A DNA stretch of 64,000 nucleotides from Crotophaga sulcirostris (Eukaryota; Chordata; Aves; Cuculiformes; Crotophagidae). The position numbers and the translations under genes are program-made. The DNA is taken from NCBI GenBank assembly GCA_013397455.1, contig VYZB01000015.1, forward strand, positions 1,714,586 to 1,778,585, written 5' to 3'. Positions 1 to 11,780 of this stretch are shown here, piece after piece (within the stretch, counting starts at the first letter, position 1; every line of letters starts with the position of its first letter). Below the pieces are notes generated by a model that searched no databases, was not told the DNA's origin, and worked only from the letters and a program-made list of their open reading frames with translations.

Positions 1-1290
1 CTGAACAAAGATTTTCATTTCCTGGAAATTATAACTTTGAGGAGCATGTATTTAATTAATCTGTGTTATGACATGCCTGAAAAAGATAAAGGATCTACGG
101 CTTTACAAAGTAATACTACTTAAACAAATCTACATTATATTTAATTACTATCAATGAAAAGAAGGTGATTTGCTCTGTAGATTCTGTTCCTTTTTTCTTT
201 TTTTCTTTTCATTATCTTTTCAGATCAACAGGTACAAATACCTCTAAAGAACAGTGAAGGAGGTGTGAAGAGCTGAAGAATCTAGATGTACTCATCCCTG
301 GCTGGGTGTTATATTAAGAGGGCAAAAGAAAATAGAGAACCTTAGCTGCTCAAAGACTGGTTCAAGGAATGACAGTTTCCATTAACAGTATAGAGGACAG
401 AAGTGAATGAGTGAATCTCACCCTTGAAAGAGCAGAGACTGAGGGTGATGTCTAAGTGAGCATCTGGAATACAAGGTCTACTTCAAGCAAATGGAACTAT
501 CTCAGCTACAAGTACTTCATAGCTATCCTCCATTCTTTTATTATTTTTCCTTTTTGCGTTAGTTGCACTGGGTGCAACTTTACTGGAATAACCGGAATAC
601 CACGCGTTTTGTGGTGTGTTTTTGTTGTTTTTTTTTTAAAAAAAAATTCATAACACATTATGGGGCTAGAATTTATTTTTGATTTACAAAATAGAGCAAG
701 ATTTTCAACATGGGGCCACAGAATCTCCTGTAGTGGAGTCTGTGCATTCAGTGGATATTTCTTAAAGTCAGCAAATAAAAAAAGGCTGAAAATCTTCAAT
801 GCAAGAAGAACAATATTGAAAATAAGAATATATAAGATACTTTCAGGGGAAAAAAATCAAAATCAACTACTGCAGAGTTGAATTAACTACTCCTAAAAGT
901 TGTTATTAGTTGCAGATGCCCCCTGATGTGATATGTTTTTGCAGTGACAATGCTTTCCCTTGTCTCATTCCTCTTGATGCCAGCAGTGTTACTCCTTTCT
1001 GGCCCTGTAGGGTGGCATTTCCAACTGGTAAAATACAGTCAGTCTTTCTGACTTTTAATTGTGTCTGTGGAGAAATCAGCCAAGCTAAGTATTTGTATTC
1101 TAAAGCCTCTTTCACCTTGCTTTCCACCTTCCAAAGGTGTATTTAGTATTGGGCAAATAAAGTAAAATAATGGTGCACTGTTAGAAAGTAATTCCTCAGC
1201 TGCTGTGCAGTGGTGCAGGTTTTTGGGGGAAGAGTAATTTGTATTACTTTTATTTTTAAGAAGGGTAGGTGCCCAAAGAATGACCCTTTT

Positions 1291-1308
1291 GTTGTTGTTG
1301 TTGTTGTT
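1291..1308. repeat. (GTT)6 trinucleotide microsatellite
   Basis: Six perfect GTT units lie in a row, directly after a run of four T. It is an ordinary simple repeat, probably length-polymorphic, with no coding context. Confidence 0.9.
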
Positions 1309-2459
1309 CTGCATTAAAACCAAGGAAGAGGTAAAGAAGTAGTTAATGAATCACAGAGAACAAAATCCAACCTGCTGTAATTCCACTAGACTTTCAGGCC
1401 AAAATGCATGTTTTTTGTCAATGACACCAAAGGCAGGGCTAGAATCCAATGTATGACGCCCCTTCTTTACTATGCCAAAAAAGCACATTGCTTTTTTCAG
1501 GTGAGCATTTCCTAAGGTCTTATACAGCACCCAGAAGGACAGAACACTTATTATGTGATAATTTTATGTCACAGATTTTTCATTATATCCTTTTTGCCCA
1601 GTATTCAATAGTATCACATATTTTTTATAATTTTAAAATATTTTATTCTTTATTATCACAAGTTGGAAATTGGTTTTCATTTGCTTAACTGTCAATAAGA
1701 ATACGTATGGACAGAAGGCTTTCAGCTCAATAAATGCAGCTTGCCAAGTCAGCAACACCATTATCCCAGTTGCATCCACAGCACTAAGTACTGCCAGCAA
1801 AGTAAATTACAGTGCTTGGTTTATGAGTTATTTGGCCATGAGGCAGGCGTTGTGTGTGGCCATGTATGTAACAATCAATCCTTGGTGAAGGAAGGATGAG
1901 TACCAACATGAGTGTGCAAGGGAAGAATGAACAGAACTCTCAATTTGTGTTATTTCTCTTCTCTCAGACACCATTGCCTGCCGTGCAGGAGCTAGGAATG
2001 GCACAACAAAGCTGATCTACTCAGTGTAGTTAAGAGTTTTAATTGTACACAGTGAACATTGTAATCTATGCAGCTACATTAAAACTTCCAGCTGTTGGGT
2101 CCGCATTTTGCTGTCAGCTGCACGTGTGTGGCTTCTGTGCTTCAATGGCAATAGTGAATGTGTAGCTGAGGATAGAATTTGGCTGCGTGTATGTACACAT
2201 ATGCATCTCTGTACATACAGTAGTTGTAAAGAGAAATACATTTTCCTGAATGATAATATTCATTAGCTTCCCATTTCCTTTCTTTACGAAATTTTCTTAT
2301 TTCTCTGTAGAGTCCTGGGCTTTGGGGTGTAGCAGTCTTCTTTAGGAAACATGTAGGGCATTTGGTCACTCTATTTCAACTAAAACAATGGTATTGATCC
2401 AAGATTTTGTCCTAACCTTCAGCTAAAACACAACCTGAACTGTTTGGAAATGTTAAAAG

Positions 2460-2526
2460 AAGTGAGAGAGAGAAAAGGGAAGTCATCAGAAAAGCAAGAG
2501 CAGAGCAGAGAAGAGAGAAAAAAGAC
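2460..2526 (+). repeat. Purine-rich (GA/A) tract
   Basis: The + strand is almost entirely purine for about 65 bases: GAGAGAGA, then AAAAGGGAAG, then repeated AGCAGAG/AAGAGAG groups. It is a low-complexity tract of the kind that can adopt triplex (H-DNA) structure, although it is interrupted by several pyrimidines. No gene is attached. Confidence 0.6.
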
Positions 2527-2954
2527 CAAATGTTCTGTTTGTGTCTGAGACAGGAAACAGCAAGACCAAAATATCCCAGAACGTCTATTCTTGCTGTACT
2601 GACCCAGCCAAAACCAAGTGCTTCTGGAAATCTTTCAAGAAATACTGTTTGAATTATTTCCAGTCTCGCTTCCAGACCAGAGAGGCTTGGATAAGGCATT
2701 CAAAAGTTTGAATGCTTATCAGCTGCTTCTTCCTTTTGTTTCTCCCCACCTAAATGATAGCCCAGACTCATTGTTGTTGCACTTCCTTCTGCAGACGTAT
2801 CTGACTGGCTCTCCATTCATACAGGTCAGGCAGTTGAAAGAACTGAGTTTAGCTTTTCTAATCCTAAAGCAAAGCAAGCCAAGATAGAAAAGTTGTTAAG
2901 TAACATCCTATAACAGAGAAAGAGTTGGTAGTGATATTGTCCTTATTCTAATTG

Positions 2955-3055
2955 CCATGGTTTAGATGATGAGTTGGTGCTAGTGTTAGGCTATAGGTTG
3001 GACTCGATGATCTCAGAGGTCCTTTCCAACCTTGTGATACTGTGATACTGTGATA
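2955..3055 (+). mobile_element. CR1 LINE 3' end, variant-octamer subfamily
   Basis: This is the extreme 3' end of a CR1 element in + orientation, 5'-truncated to about 100 bp. The diagnostic block reads GGTTGGACTCGATGATCTC then AGGTCCTTTCCAACCTT. It is followed by a tail of tandem GTGATACT units (TGTGATACTGTGATACTGTGATA). Upstream it reads CCATGGTTTAGATGATGAG, the reverse complement of text found in the copies at 22791 and 23882, so the three belong to one subfamily. Severe 5' truncation with an intact 3' end is what target-primed reverse transcription of CR1 produces. Confidence 0.93.
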
Positions 3056-6000
3056 ATTGTTCCTTTTGAGCACTGCAACATTCTGAATATCAATATATAT
3101 CCTCTTTGCTACAGCGGTTGCAGCTTACTCAGTAATATGATTAACCATTTATCTGTTGTTGCAGCAGTGATGCTGCATTCCTCTTTGACGTTGTCTCTGT
3201 GTATCTTCATGCAGCTTCACTTGCAGTTCAAGCAGTATCTGGGACCCTTATTTTTACTCTATTTTTTTCGGAGTCCACTTGTTCTCTTTAAGCTAAGGAA
3301 GTATTCACACTGACCTCATTCTTCACATGGTCATCCGTGTTTGGTTGGGACAGAGGTGGTTCATTTCATATTCTATCTGAAGTGCTTTTCTCATTCCTAG
3401 TTATCCTAAAGAAATAAATATTTAACTGAAAAAAGGATAGTTTGATTAAAAAACAGAAAAGCACACTGTATCTCTTTCATAGACATTCTTCTGCTTTCTA
3501 AAAAAAAAAATTAGTCCTTTGCACCATATATTTAAGGTATGTCATCCATAACTAAGCCTCATTATTCCTATACTGTAACAGATATTTCAGTTTTCATTCC
3601 TGCTTGGTAAGTCCTATCTCAGTCAAAAAGACAAATCTTTTAAGATACAATCTCTTACAGAAGTCTGTCTCAACAATATAACCGTATATAACCTTACTTC
3701 AAATTATCCAAATCCAACTTGTAATTCTGCTTGGTTTGAAATGAGCAGCTGTGCATGAGTCATACATTACATGTTCAAAAAAGAACAGTGTGGTTAACTA
3801 CCTTGACCTGTGGCACAGGACATTGGACTAGTCTGAATTAGATATTACTGTAGCTAGATCATGACTTTTACACTAAACCCTTTTTATTTTTTTTTTGTCA
3901 CATAGTTATATGTAGACTAAGATCACCTCATACCTTAATTTTGTGTTTGATAAAGTGATTAGATTGCCTGGGGTTTTTTTGACATCAGTCATGTTTGCTT
4001 ATAAACTAATTATTCTCAGAAGTCTTCTCAGAACTCTTTCCAAATATCAGTCCTTCTTGAACTGCAGACATTGGAATTTACTTGAGTATTCCAGTAATGT
4101 TTACTTTGGGACAAATACATAAGTGTTATTGACTCTTTACACTTGCTCAGTACTCCCTTGTTACTAAATTAAGGACTCTTTTTAGCCTTCCGAAAAACAG
4201 TATCATACATGAAGCTCAGATCAGTTCAGAGCAGGATCGTCACCATGGGTCTTCCCAGAGTTAATTTCCCATGTTAACGTCTTCTCTCTTGTTAGTATCA
4301 TTTATGTTCTTTATTCTTCAATATCTCTCTCTCGACATTTATTTTTTTGCTCATCAAAATTAAAAAAAAATACTGTTTGCAGACATCTAGCTTACCAAAC
4401 AATCAAGATTGCCTTTTGTCAGTAACATTTCTTCCTTATTATCTGGCAAGCTCTAACACTTCATAATAACTGCAAACTTTGTTAATGACATTTTTATGTT
4501 ATTTTCCAGGTCATTGATAAAAACTCATTAAAATGTATTACCAATGCAGTGCATACGGGATTACACTAAAAGCACACCTGCTTGATGATTATTTCTCTGA
4601 CATCTGTCACTTAGTTAATGGATAATATATGTATTGTTCACTATGTTAACTTTGCATTATAGTATTTTGTAATTTTAATCAAAATACCCTGAGGTACGCC
4701 ATCAAAGTTTTTTTTAATAGGACAAACCAGCAACCATCTGACATATCTAAAAAGGAAGATATATGTGGTTAAGGCACTTACTTTGGACAGTATGAAAGAA
4801 GAAGCTTGTAACTAAGTCTCCTAAGTTCCTGATTCCAGCATTATTGATTTTCTCAGGTAGCAATCTCTCAGTGCAAATGCTTGCATAAATATTTCAGAAT
4901 CAGTTAACATTAACAGAAATATGACATCTTTTACCAGTTCTCTCCTGGCCAAGTAATGCCTCAGCCGCATGTATCCCAGTTTTCTAAATATTTGATTATT
5001 TATGCACAACAAGGTATTGGTGGAGAAGATCTGAAGGAATACACACTAAGAAACCATGAAGATGGAGCTGGTGAGGGCAGTCTGGCCATGATTTCACACT
5101 GAAACTGGAGCAAAATTGGTCATACTTCGGTTAAAACAGTTAGGTCCCACTTTTGTTGCTACCACCTACACTTGCTCTCTCTTATTGGATTTTATCTACT
5201 GCTTCCAGGAGCTGTTTCTGCTTCTCACCTGGTTTCACTGGGAGTCAATTCAGATAAAAGAAATGCCATAACTTTGACCAGAACAAGATTCCAAGGTGAT
5301 GAGCAAAGGCAAGGAAGGAGAAGACTCTCAGAAAGCAAGAGAAAAGATGAAAAAAATGGCAAAGCAGAACAAATGAGAACTATTCTACTTGGGAATGAGA
5401 TGTATGCAGTTTAGCCATTAAAACAAAACAAAACGAAACTAACCTGCATGTTTTGTAACAGAATGGTTGGGGAAAAACAAAATAAGACCACACTAGCAGG
5501 TTTTGAATACATATTTTATTTTTCTAATAGCATCTGTACAATGATTTATTAACTACAGAGTTAGACTAAAGATGAACTCCAAATGATGTACTAAGTACAT
5601 GGTTTTAACTTGCTTTCATTTTTGGTCGCTACCTATAAGTAGAATGGCCAATATTCTTCTTATTGCCAGTTACAATAAAACATCAAGAAATACAATTTGA
5701 TTTAGTAATAATTCCAAAATGCAACAATTTCACACATCTCAGAGCATCAATTTGAAATGCAGGAAGTACAAAAATAGACAGCATGTCATATTAGCTGACT
5801 GAAGGGCCTAGAGAAATAAAAGAAATAAATCTTTTAAAATGAGAGTTTCAATTGTCCTTTACAACTCGTCGACACAATTATAGTATGGATAATTCACAAA
5901 GCTAGATACGTTTGCAATGATGAAGTATGCAGTTTAACACGGAATTTGCCTCAATTAGAATAATGTTTTAGAAAAGCCACAATAATATATTTGTTAGAAT

Positions 6001-6499
6001 GACTTAAAGGTAGCAATATGTAGTACACTGTATGCATCTTACAGTGCCAAAACAAACATGACCACATAAATGCAAGACTAATTTGGAGAAGCAGCTTCTA
6101 GACTGTAATCCTGATGGTGAAACCTGTAATTATGGGTTCAATCCTGCAATCCCCAGCGATCGTACTAGGTTTATTCAAGCCAGTAATTGAGTCAGGCATT
6201 CCCGCATTCTGACTGTTACTAAATTCTTCTGACTCATCACACATAAAACGGCTAAACTCAACGTTTTCTACTTTCTTCTCAAGTCGATTGCTACTGCTTA
6301 TTCACTTCTGGCCTTGATAACAGCCACTAACCCATTTCTAAAGAACCCACATATGGTTTATGTTAAGTTTTTCATCTTTTTGTCATCTCTAGCTGTTTTC
6401 ATTCTACTTTGATACTTTCTCAAGGTTTCCTTTCATCCTAAACAACCTCTAATGCCCTCTACAATTCCACCTTTCAGTTTCCTACAAGTTACCTGCTTT
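3056..6499. other. AT-rich unique non-coding stretch
   Basis: No gene, structural RNA or clear interspersed repeat is visible in this 3.4-kb stretch. It has frequent short A and T runs, and an (AAAAC)-type simple repeat at about 5420-5438. Open frames are under 90 codons, resemble nothing and are taken as chance. Confidence 0.65.
5420..5438. repeat. (AAAAC)n short simple repeat
   Basis: Three perfect AAAAC-type pentamers are followed by one with a G substitution. It is low-complexity DNA with no further structure. Confidence 0.75.
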
Positions 6500-6574
6500 A
6501 GCAGAGGGGTTGGACAGGATGATCTCTAGAGGACCTTCCAACTCCTACCATTCTGTGATTCTGTTATGATTCTG
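6500..6574 (+). mobile_element. CR1 LINE 3' end, very short copy
   Basis: About 75 bp of a CR1 3' end in + orientation. It shows GGGGTTGGACAGGATGATCTC, then a GACCTTCCAACTCC block, then the octamer tail CCATTCTGTGATTCTGTTATGATTCTGG, a diverged ATTCTRTG repeat. The tail type differs from the copy at 2955, so it comes from another CR1 subfamily. No coding part remains. Confidence 0.92.
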
Positions 6575-9500
6575 GTGTCCTTTCACCATGATCACTTACA
6601 GTGGCCGTAATGTGTCATACCGCTGCTATCTTTCTTGTCCTTGTTTCATCTTTTTCTCCTCCTTTCCTTCTTCCCCAGCAGAAAAAAATATTCTAGCTGC
6701 GAAAACCCACTTTGACGAGACAATGCTAGCTAAACCAGCAGACTTAAATTGATATTTTTTGCATATGTCATGATTTGGTTGGTCACAAAGGACTGATCTG
6801 TAACATTTTCCTTTTTGTAATTCTCAATCATCACCAAATTCCCATAAATTAAAAAATTTTAAACTTGAAAAGACCACTTATGTCATCCAGGTTAGGTCCC
6901 TGCATTTGTAGACATTTAGAAACAGTACCACAACAAAAATTTCAAACACAAGTCAATAGGAGGGATTGATTATGTAAACTGTGTTCTAGGTCACTGCTGT
7001 GAGAGAAAATTCGCCATGTGAAAATAGTTGGATATGTTACTTGCTACAGAGAAAGAAAAAAAACCTTTTTCATACCCCTCTTCATATAATGATTTGCCCC
7101 ATAACAAGTCTGGATGTCTGAGAAAACTTCAAGGATTTGCTCAAATCAGCAACGTAAAATCCATTTCATCTACACAACCTTCTGAGAATGAAGGGTCTGC
7201 TTGTCTAAATGTGTATGAAACTCTGTCTTTCTGACTTATAAGTACCTCCAAAGCATGACATATCAAACCAAAATAAGTACATTTGAAGCAAATTAAATGA
7301 ATCAAATTCTGGGAGTACCCGCTTCTCCACATGGACTATTTTATTTATCTTGTTAGTCTAGATGAATAATTTAAAGAAGATACTTAAATATTAAAATATC
7401 AGGGGGGAGTGGTGCTGTTCTAATTGTTACTAATGGATGCCTATTAAGTGAGCAAGTTATAGGCACTTTTGGTCATAAAAACTGCTGTTGCCTGTGTTCT
7501 TGTCATACTGGTAATTTCATATTCACAAAATAATCTTACTGACCTTATGAATATGAAGACACGTGAAGATAGTTTGTTAGAAGTTAGAGTGTAAAATAGT
7601 AATCTGTAGGGCTTCTCTATCCTCTCTATCCAACTGGTGAAAGTGTGTTCAACATAGACTAAGAAAGAAATAGAATGTAAAAATTACCTTTCGATAAAGA
7701 GTAAAAAAAATTGTTACTCAAGCCTGTCTTCTCTGATAGCAGTAGCAAAACTGTCAGTGGCAAGTGAGCACAAGGGTTTTTTAAAATGATTGAAAGAGAT
7801 ATCAAAAAGTTATAATCTATTTGAAGCTTGCTGATTCAATTTCTTGAGAGCTTGAGGGGAAAGAAAAAGGAATATTATTTCTCTGATATTTGTGAGGCAA
7901 CTGGCCAAGGGAGGGCAGTTGCATGAGAATATCAAGAAAGAAATTGTAAAAAAAGAACATACACACACCCACCAAATACCTTTCTGTTTAATTCTTTTTC
8001 AGTGAGTCCACAGTTTTAAATTTAGGAAGAGTGCAATTAAAGTAAATAATTAGAAAGCTATAACAGAAATTAGCTTAATGAGCTTTAAACTTAAGGCAAC
8101 AGGGTAAAGGCAACAATCAATGCTCTAACTTACAGAAGATGAGGAGGAAATTTTAAAACAGCCCCCAAAGGAAATACCCTTTAAAACTGGATACACTTTC
8201 ATAATGCAAAATGCAAATCCATGTTTGCATTCCAAATTTTGACAAATGTTTACAGGAATAATTGTTACTGTGGCCTTATTTTGACTTGTTCCTTTTTCTT
8301 GAAAGCTCGTGAAAGAGCATAGAGTACCTTTCTTGAGAATATTGTGATTTTTGTGACAAAACTAACATGCTTTTCTTTATATCAATAGTAATTAAGTGAG
8401 CCAGCATGTAGCTTAAAACATTGTCTGATCATTTTTCTTCCTCTCTGTGACTCTACAGCTGTTTCACTGCACAGGTGGGTTGCTACAATTTTCTGAAATC
8501 AGATAGAAGTGATTGATTTTATTAAAAAAGAAAAACCAATACACAAACATACACCAGACAAAAACCCTGGATGCATGTGATGTAAGGTAATTTATCTGTG
8601 TAATGTAATCTCCAAGTGAGGGTTTATAGTCCGTTCGTTCAAGGACAGGTAAATTACTTTATGTTGAAGTCTCTAGAAGATTTTTCCTCACATTTTTCAC
8701 TCCCTTTTGGAAAAAAATTAAAGTCTACTCACTCTTCTTAATGTTAAATGCAAAGTAAGATGGGTGGCACCACAAAAATAAAGAGCCAGAAAGAAATTTT
8801 TAAATAGGAGACATTAGTTTTTCAACTGTCATATCAAAGAGTGGGTGGGTGGATGATAAAGTGTGGCACTAGCTGTAACAAAGTCCCATGACTGCTTCAG
8901 AGGATGAAGGAAAAATTTTGCTAGATGTTTGTATTATTGATATTCTAAATTTTACTAGGTGTTTCTTGTGTTGGACTTAGAATTATCAGTAACCTTAGGG
9001 ATTTTCATAATTTCAGGTAAACAAGGATTTAGTAAGTCACTGCTGTATTCAGGCAACAGAAATCTGTTTCAAATAAGGAACGATTTTGTATCATTGAATT
9101 TCAAGTAACCAAGACTCAACTGCATTTTATAATTCTACAATAAATCAAAATAGGGGAACATGCTCTGCTTACTTTAAAGGAATAAAGTTATGCTAGTTGT
9201 TAGAGTATTTGATTTGGATGGTGCTCAAGAGAGGAGGTCCTTGGTAGAAAATATGGTTGAAAATAGAGCCACTGAATCACTGCACTTTAACCTCTTACCT
9301 GCCAAGCAGAAGAAATGGATTCACATTTTTTTGAATTTTCTCTCATCTTGCCCATTCATACCTAAATCTGTTTAGGTGCCATTCTTACTCTCTGACTTTA
9401 ATTAAGGCTACACTGTCAAACCAATGACAAACAGCTCTAAGGCAAGAACTGGGAAGGCAACTTCTAGGTCTAAGTGAGTACAATTTGTCATGATTAATAT

Positions 9501-10026
9501 GGATAAAATAGGCTAGAGGCTTAAGAAGGTGAATCATAACAGCCAGATCTAGTAAAAAAGAGACCTTGAGTCCACTCTTAACTGCCTGGTAAAGACAGGT
9601 ATATTGTTGTTTTATGTCTCCAGAGCCTCTCTAGTAATGCAAATGTAATCCATTAATAAGTTTTGCAACTGCTCTTTTGCTACATGAGTGAATATTTCTG
9701 GAATTTTAAATCAGTCTGAAAATAAAAACCACAAATGTAGAGAAAAATGAATATTAAACTAATTCCAATGAAGAAACAGGCACGCAAAGTAAGATTGTCT
9801 ATATAGTACAACATAGGTGTTGTATATACCTCACACATGTTATACATGAATCTTAATTTGAAGAGACTTTCCAATGAAGAAGGAGTAAGAGGAAAAAATG
9901 ACAAATACTTTCTTTTCAGCTCCTAACTGCAACTTAGTGCGGAATATCCATCACTGTTCAGGACAGCATATAAACCAGCTCCTTGGCTCTTTTTACTGTA
10001 CTATAACTCATCTTTGCCAGGAACTG
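6575..10026. other. AT-rich unique non-coding stretch
   Basis: No gene is recognised. One doubtful CR1 remnant lies at 6861-6905. A CA-rich patch lies near 7960-7975 and GGGTGGGTGGATGA lies near 8840-8855. The rest is AT-rich sequence without visible repeat structure. Confidence 0.6.
6861..6905 (-). mobile_element. Possible highly decayed CR1 3' end
   Basis: AACTTGAAAAGACCACTTATG followed by TCATCCAGGTTAGGTCCC resembles, at many positions, the minus-strand CR1 3' block (ggttggaaaagacc...gatcatc.agtccaacc). No octamer tail is left and the match is only about 45 bases. Chance is possible, hence the low confidence. Confidence 0.3.
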
Positions 10027-10690
10027 TCACCCCCATAACAACTTAAAGTTTTCCCTTGGCTTCATTCTCATGAACAGTAGCTGGGGAAAATGATTTACTG
10101 CGTCTGTAGAGGCAGCACCAGAGGAAGAGGTCTCTGTCACGGCAGGGCTGCGACGAGCACGACGTGCTAATTTAGCAACATGCCCTATCAGCACGAAGTA
10201 CCTACTCTCCTGAGCCCAGTTTGCTGCTGGAGTGGCTGCAGCGCTACAAATGTTGTTTGGGAGTCTAGGGATAGCAAAGCTATTGCAGGAGCCTTTAACG
10301 TGCACTGAATGTATTTTTATGGCTCCTGACCTGTTATTTTTTAGCACTGCAGAAGCGTGTGTCTGGGGCATTGCTGGTGAGCTCATTAACTAGCCACGAC
10401 ATTTAACTTCATCAGTTTTATGCACAGCCTGCCCTGACTGTCCCTGATACCCTCCCCTGGGATCTAGTTCCACGCACAGCCCAGGATCTGTCCTTCCTGG
10501 CCATGGGCCCTGCTGAGCCAGACTCATCCATGAGACCATGTCCCAGCCTGGCCTTTCCCACCCCCTTGGAAGTGCCCAAGTGCCTTGGGGCTTGGCCTGC
10601 CTTGGCAGCCCCCTGTTGCCCTGCTCCTGGATGGGAGAACCCCTGAATCCCATGGGCAGCTCCGGCCCTCAGGAACCCTGGTAGTAATCC
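10027..10690. other. GC-rich, CpG-clustered block of unknown nature
   Basis: This block stands out from the AT-rich surroundings. The left half (about 10060-10390) carries a tight CpG cluster: CpGs start at 10140, 10151, 10154, 10160 and 10163. It also has two overlapping near-palindromes at 10156-10168 and 10165-10177. The right half (about 10420-10680) is strongly GC-rich, with many CCC, GGG and CTGCC words, and falls back to AT-rich sequence at about 10690. Open frames across it on both strands translate to low-complexity Gly/Pro/Ala-rich strings and look like GC-driven artefacts. It could be a regulatory element, the relic of an unrecognised repeat, or an exon of a non-coding RNA. Confidence 0.5.
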
Positions 10691-11780
10691 AATATGTACA
10701 GGCACATAAAAATAACCAAAGAAACACAAATATATATATATATTTCAGTGATATCCATGGTAATGGGTGGACAACTGCACATGCATCTTCATATTCCTAC
10801 TACAGGTGGGTTGTGAAAATGGTTTCCCTTGTAATCCTGATGCCTGAAGTTAATTAGCTTAATGCCCAAATATTATTTTAGTGTGAATCAAATGTATATA
10901 TTCACTGAAAGTTGAACCTTACCCCCCCCCCCAGTCTTTTCATTTGAAGAAGAGGGACTATCGTTGCACAGAGTTACTAGCAAGCTGTAGTTGTCCCAGT
11001 CCCACATATAAATCATTGTTTGGCAATAGAAATGCTCCCTTATCAAATATTTTTTTTCAGAAACTTGTGCAGTTGCCAAACGGCTCAAAAGATAATATTT
11101 TTTTAGCTTATATATAGTCAAGAAATGCACAAACAATCCCTTATAACCAAAATACTTCATTTTAAATGTAATTTCTCAGAGTGTTCTTCCTTTCAAACGA
11201 AACACTTGGAAGCATCAGTGTGGTGTCAGGAAGTATCCTGCTGGTGTTCCTAGGTTTCCCTTTCTTCACTCTGATATGTCTGTGTGTGTGTGAAAAAAAA
11301 CAACTTGCCTTTATCTGAAGATTCTGGCTTAACCAGGATGATGGTCATGTGGTGATCTGTTTACTAGGTCATCCGGGTTTGAGAATATTGATATTATAAG
11401 TACAAATTTTATCTCCAGTGCAGATGAACTGATGGGTGAATAACTGTTAAGTAAGACCAGCTCTGCACATGCAATAAGTTGTAATCACAGCCAAGACCTT
11501 CATGCATAACGTGTTAATCCATGTTTTTTTACTTCATCCAGAAAATTTCTTGAAAGGCTAAATATAGCAGTATTTCAGCAACATAGGAACAGTATAATTT
11601 CAAATATTGATAATTTGCCAAACTGCTGGATCCATATTATGTTTTTGAGTATTGCTGGAGTACTTCAAAGTAACTAAAATAGCTGAGAAAACTACAATCT
11701 TTTAAGAGAGAGAAGCTTAATCCTCTCTTCCTCATCAAACAATTACTGTGTGTTCATTAATTTTTGCCTTATTTCAGTAT
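10691..11780. other. AT-rich unique stretch with simple repeats
   Basis: No gene was found. It contains the (TA)n run at 10730-10743, an uninterrupted run of eleven C at 10922-10932 and (TG)6 followed by eight A at 11281-11300. The homopolymer C run is a likely place for sequencing error or length polymorphism. Confidence 0.65.
10730..10743. repeat. (TA)n dinucleotide run
   Basis: Seven TA units lie directly after ACACAAA, just downstream of the GC-rich block. Confidence 0.85.

Larger units (their letters stand above)
1..2954. other. AT-rich unique non-coding stretch
   Basis: No gene or interspersed repeat was recognised here. All frames are short and interrupted. It holds a pyrimidine tract at about 187-222 ending in CAG, a (GTT)6 microsatellite at 1291-1308, a TTTTTTCAG|GTGAGC splice-like junction at 1500/1501 and a purine-rich tract at about 2460-2526, each listed separately where worth it. 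Nothing shows that any of it is transcribed. Confidence 0.7.

Noticed and set aside
181..240. Acceptor-like TTATCTTTTCAG followed 8 bases later by AG|GTACAA
   Set aside because: It would imply an 8-nt micro-exon, there is no flanking coding evidence, and the donor is weak.
10027..10729. Several overlapping open frames of 67-119 codons on the minus strand
   Set aside because: They are open in several frames at once because of high GC. The translations are low-complexity Gly/Pro/Ala/Gln strings without domains.
10922..10932. Run of eleven C
   Set aside because: A homopolymer of this kind is more likely simple low-complexity DNA or a sequencing-prone site than a functional element.
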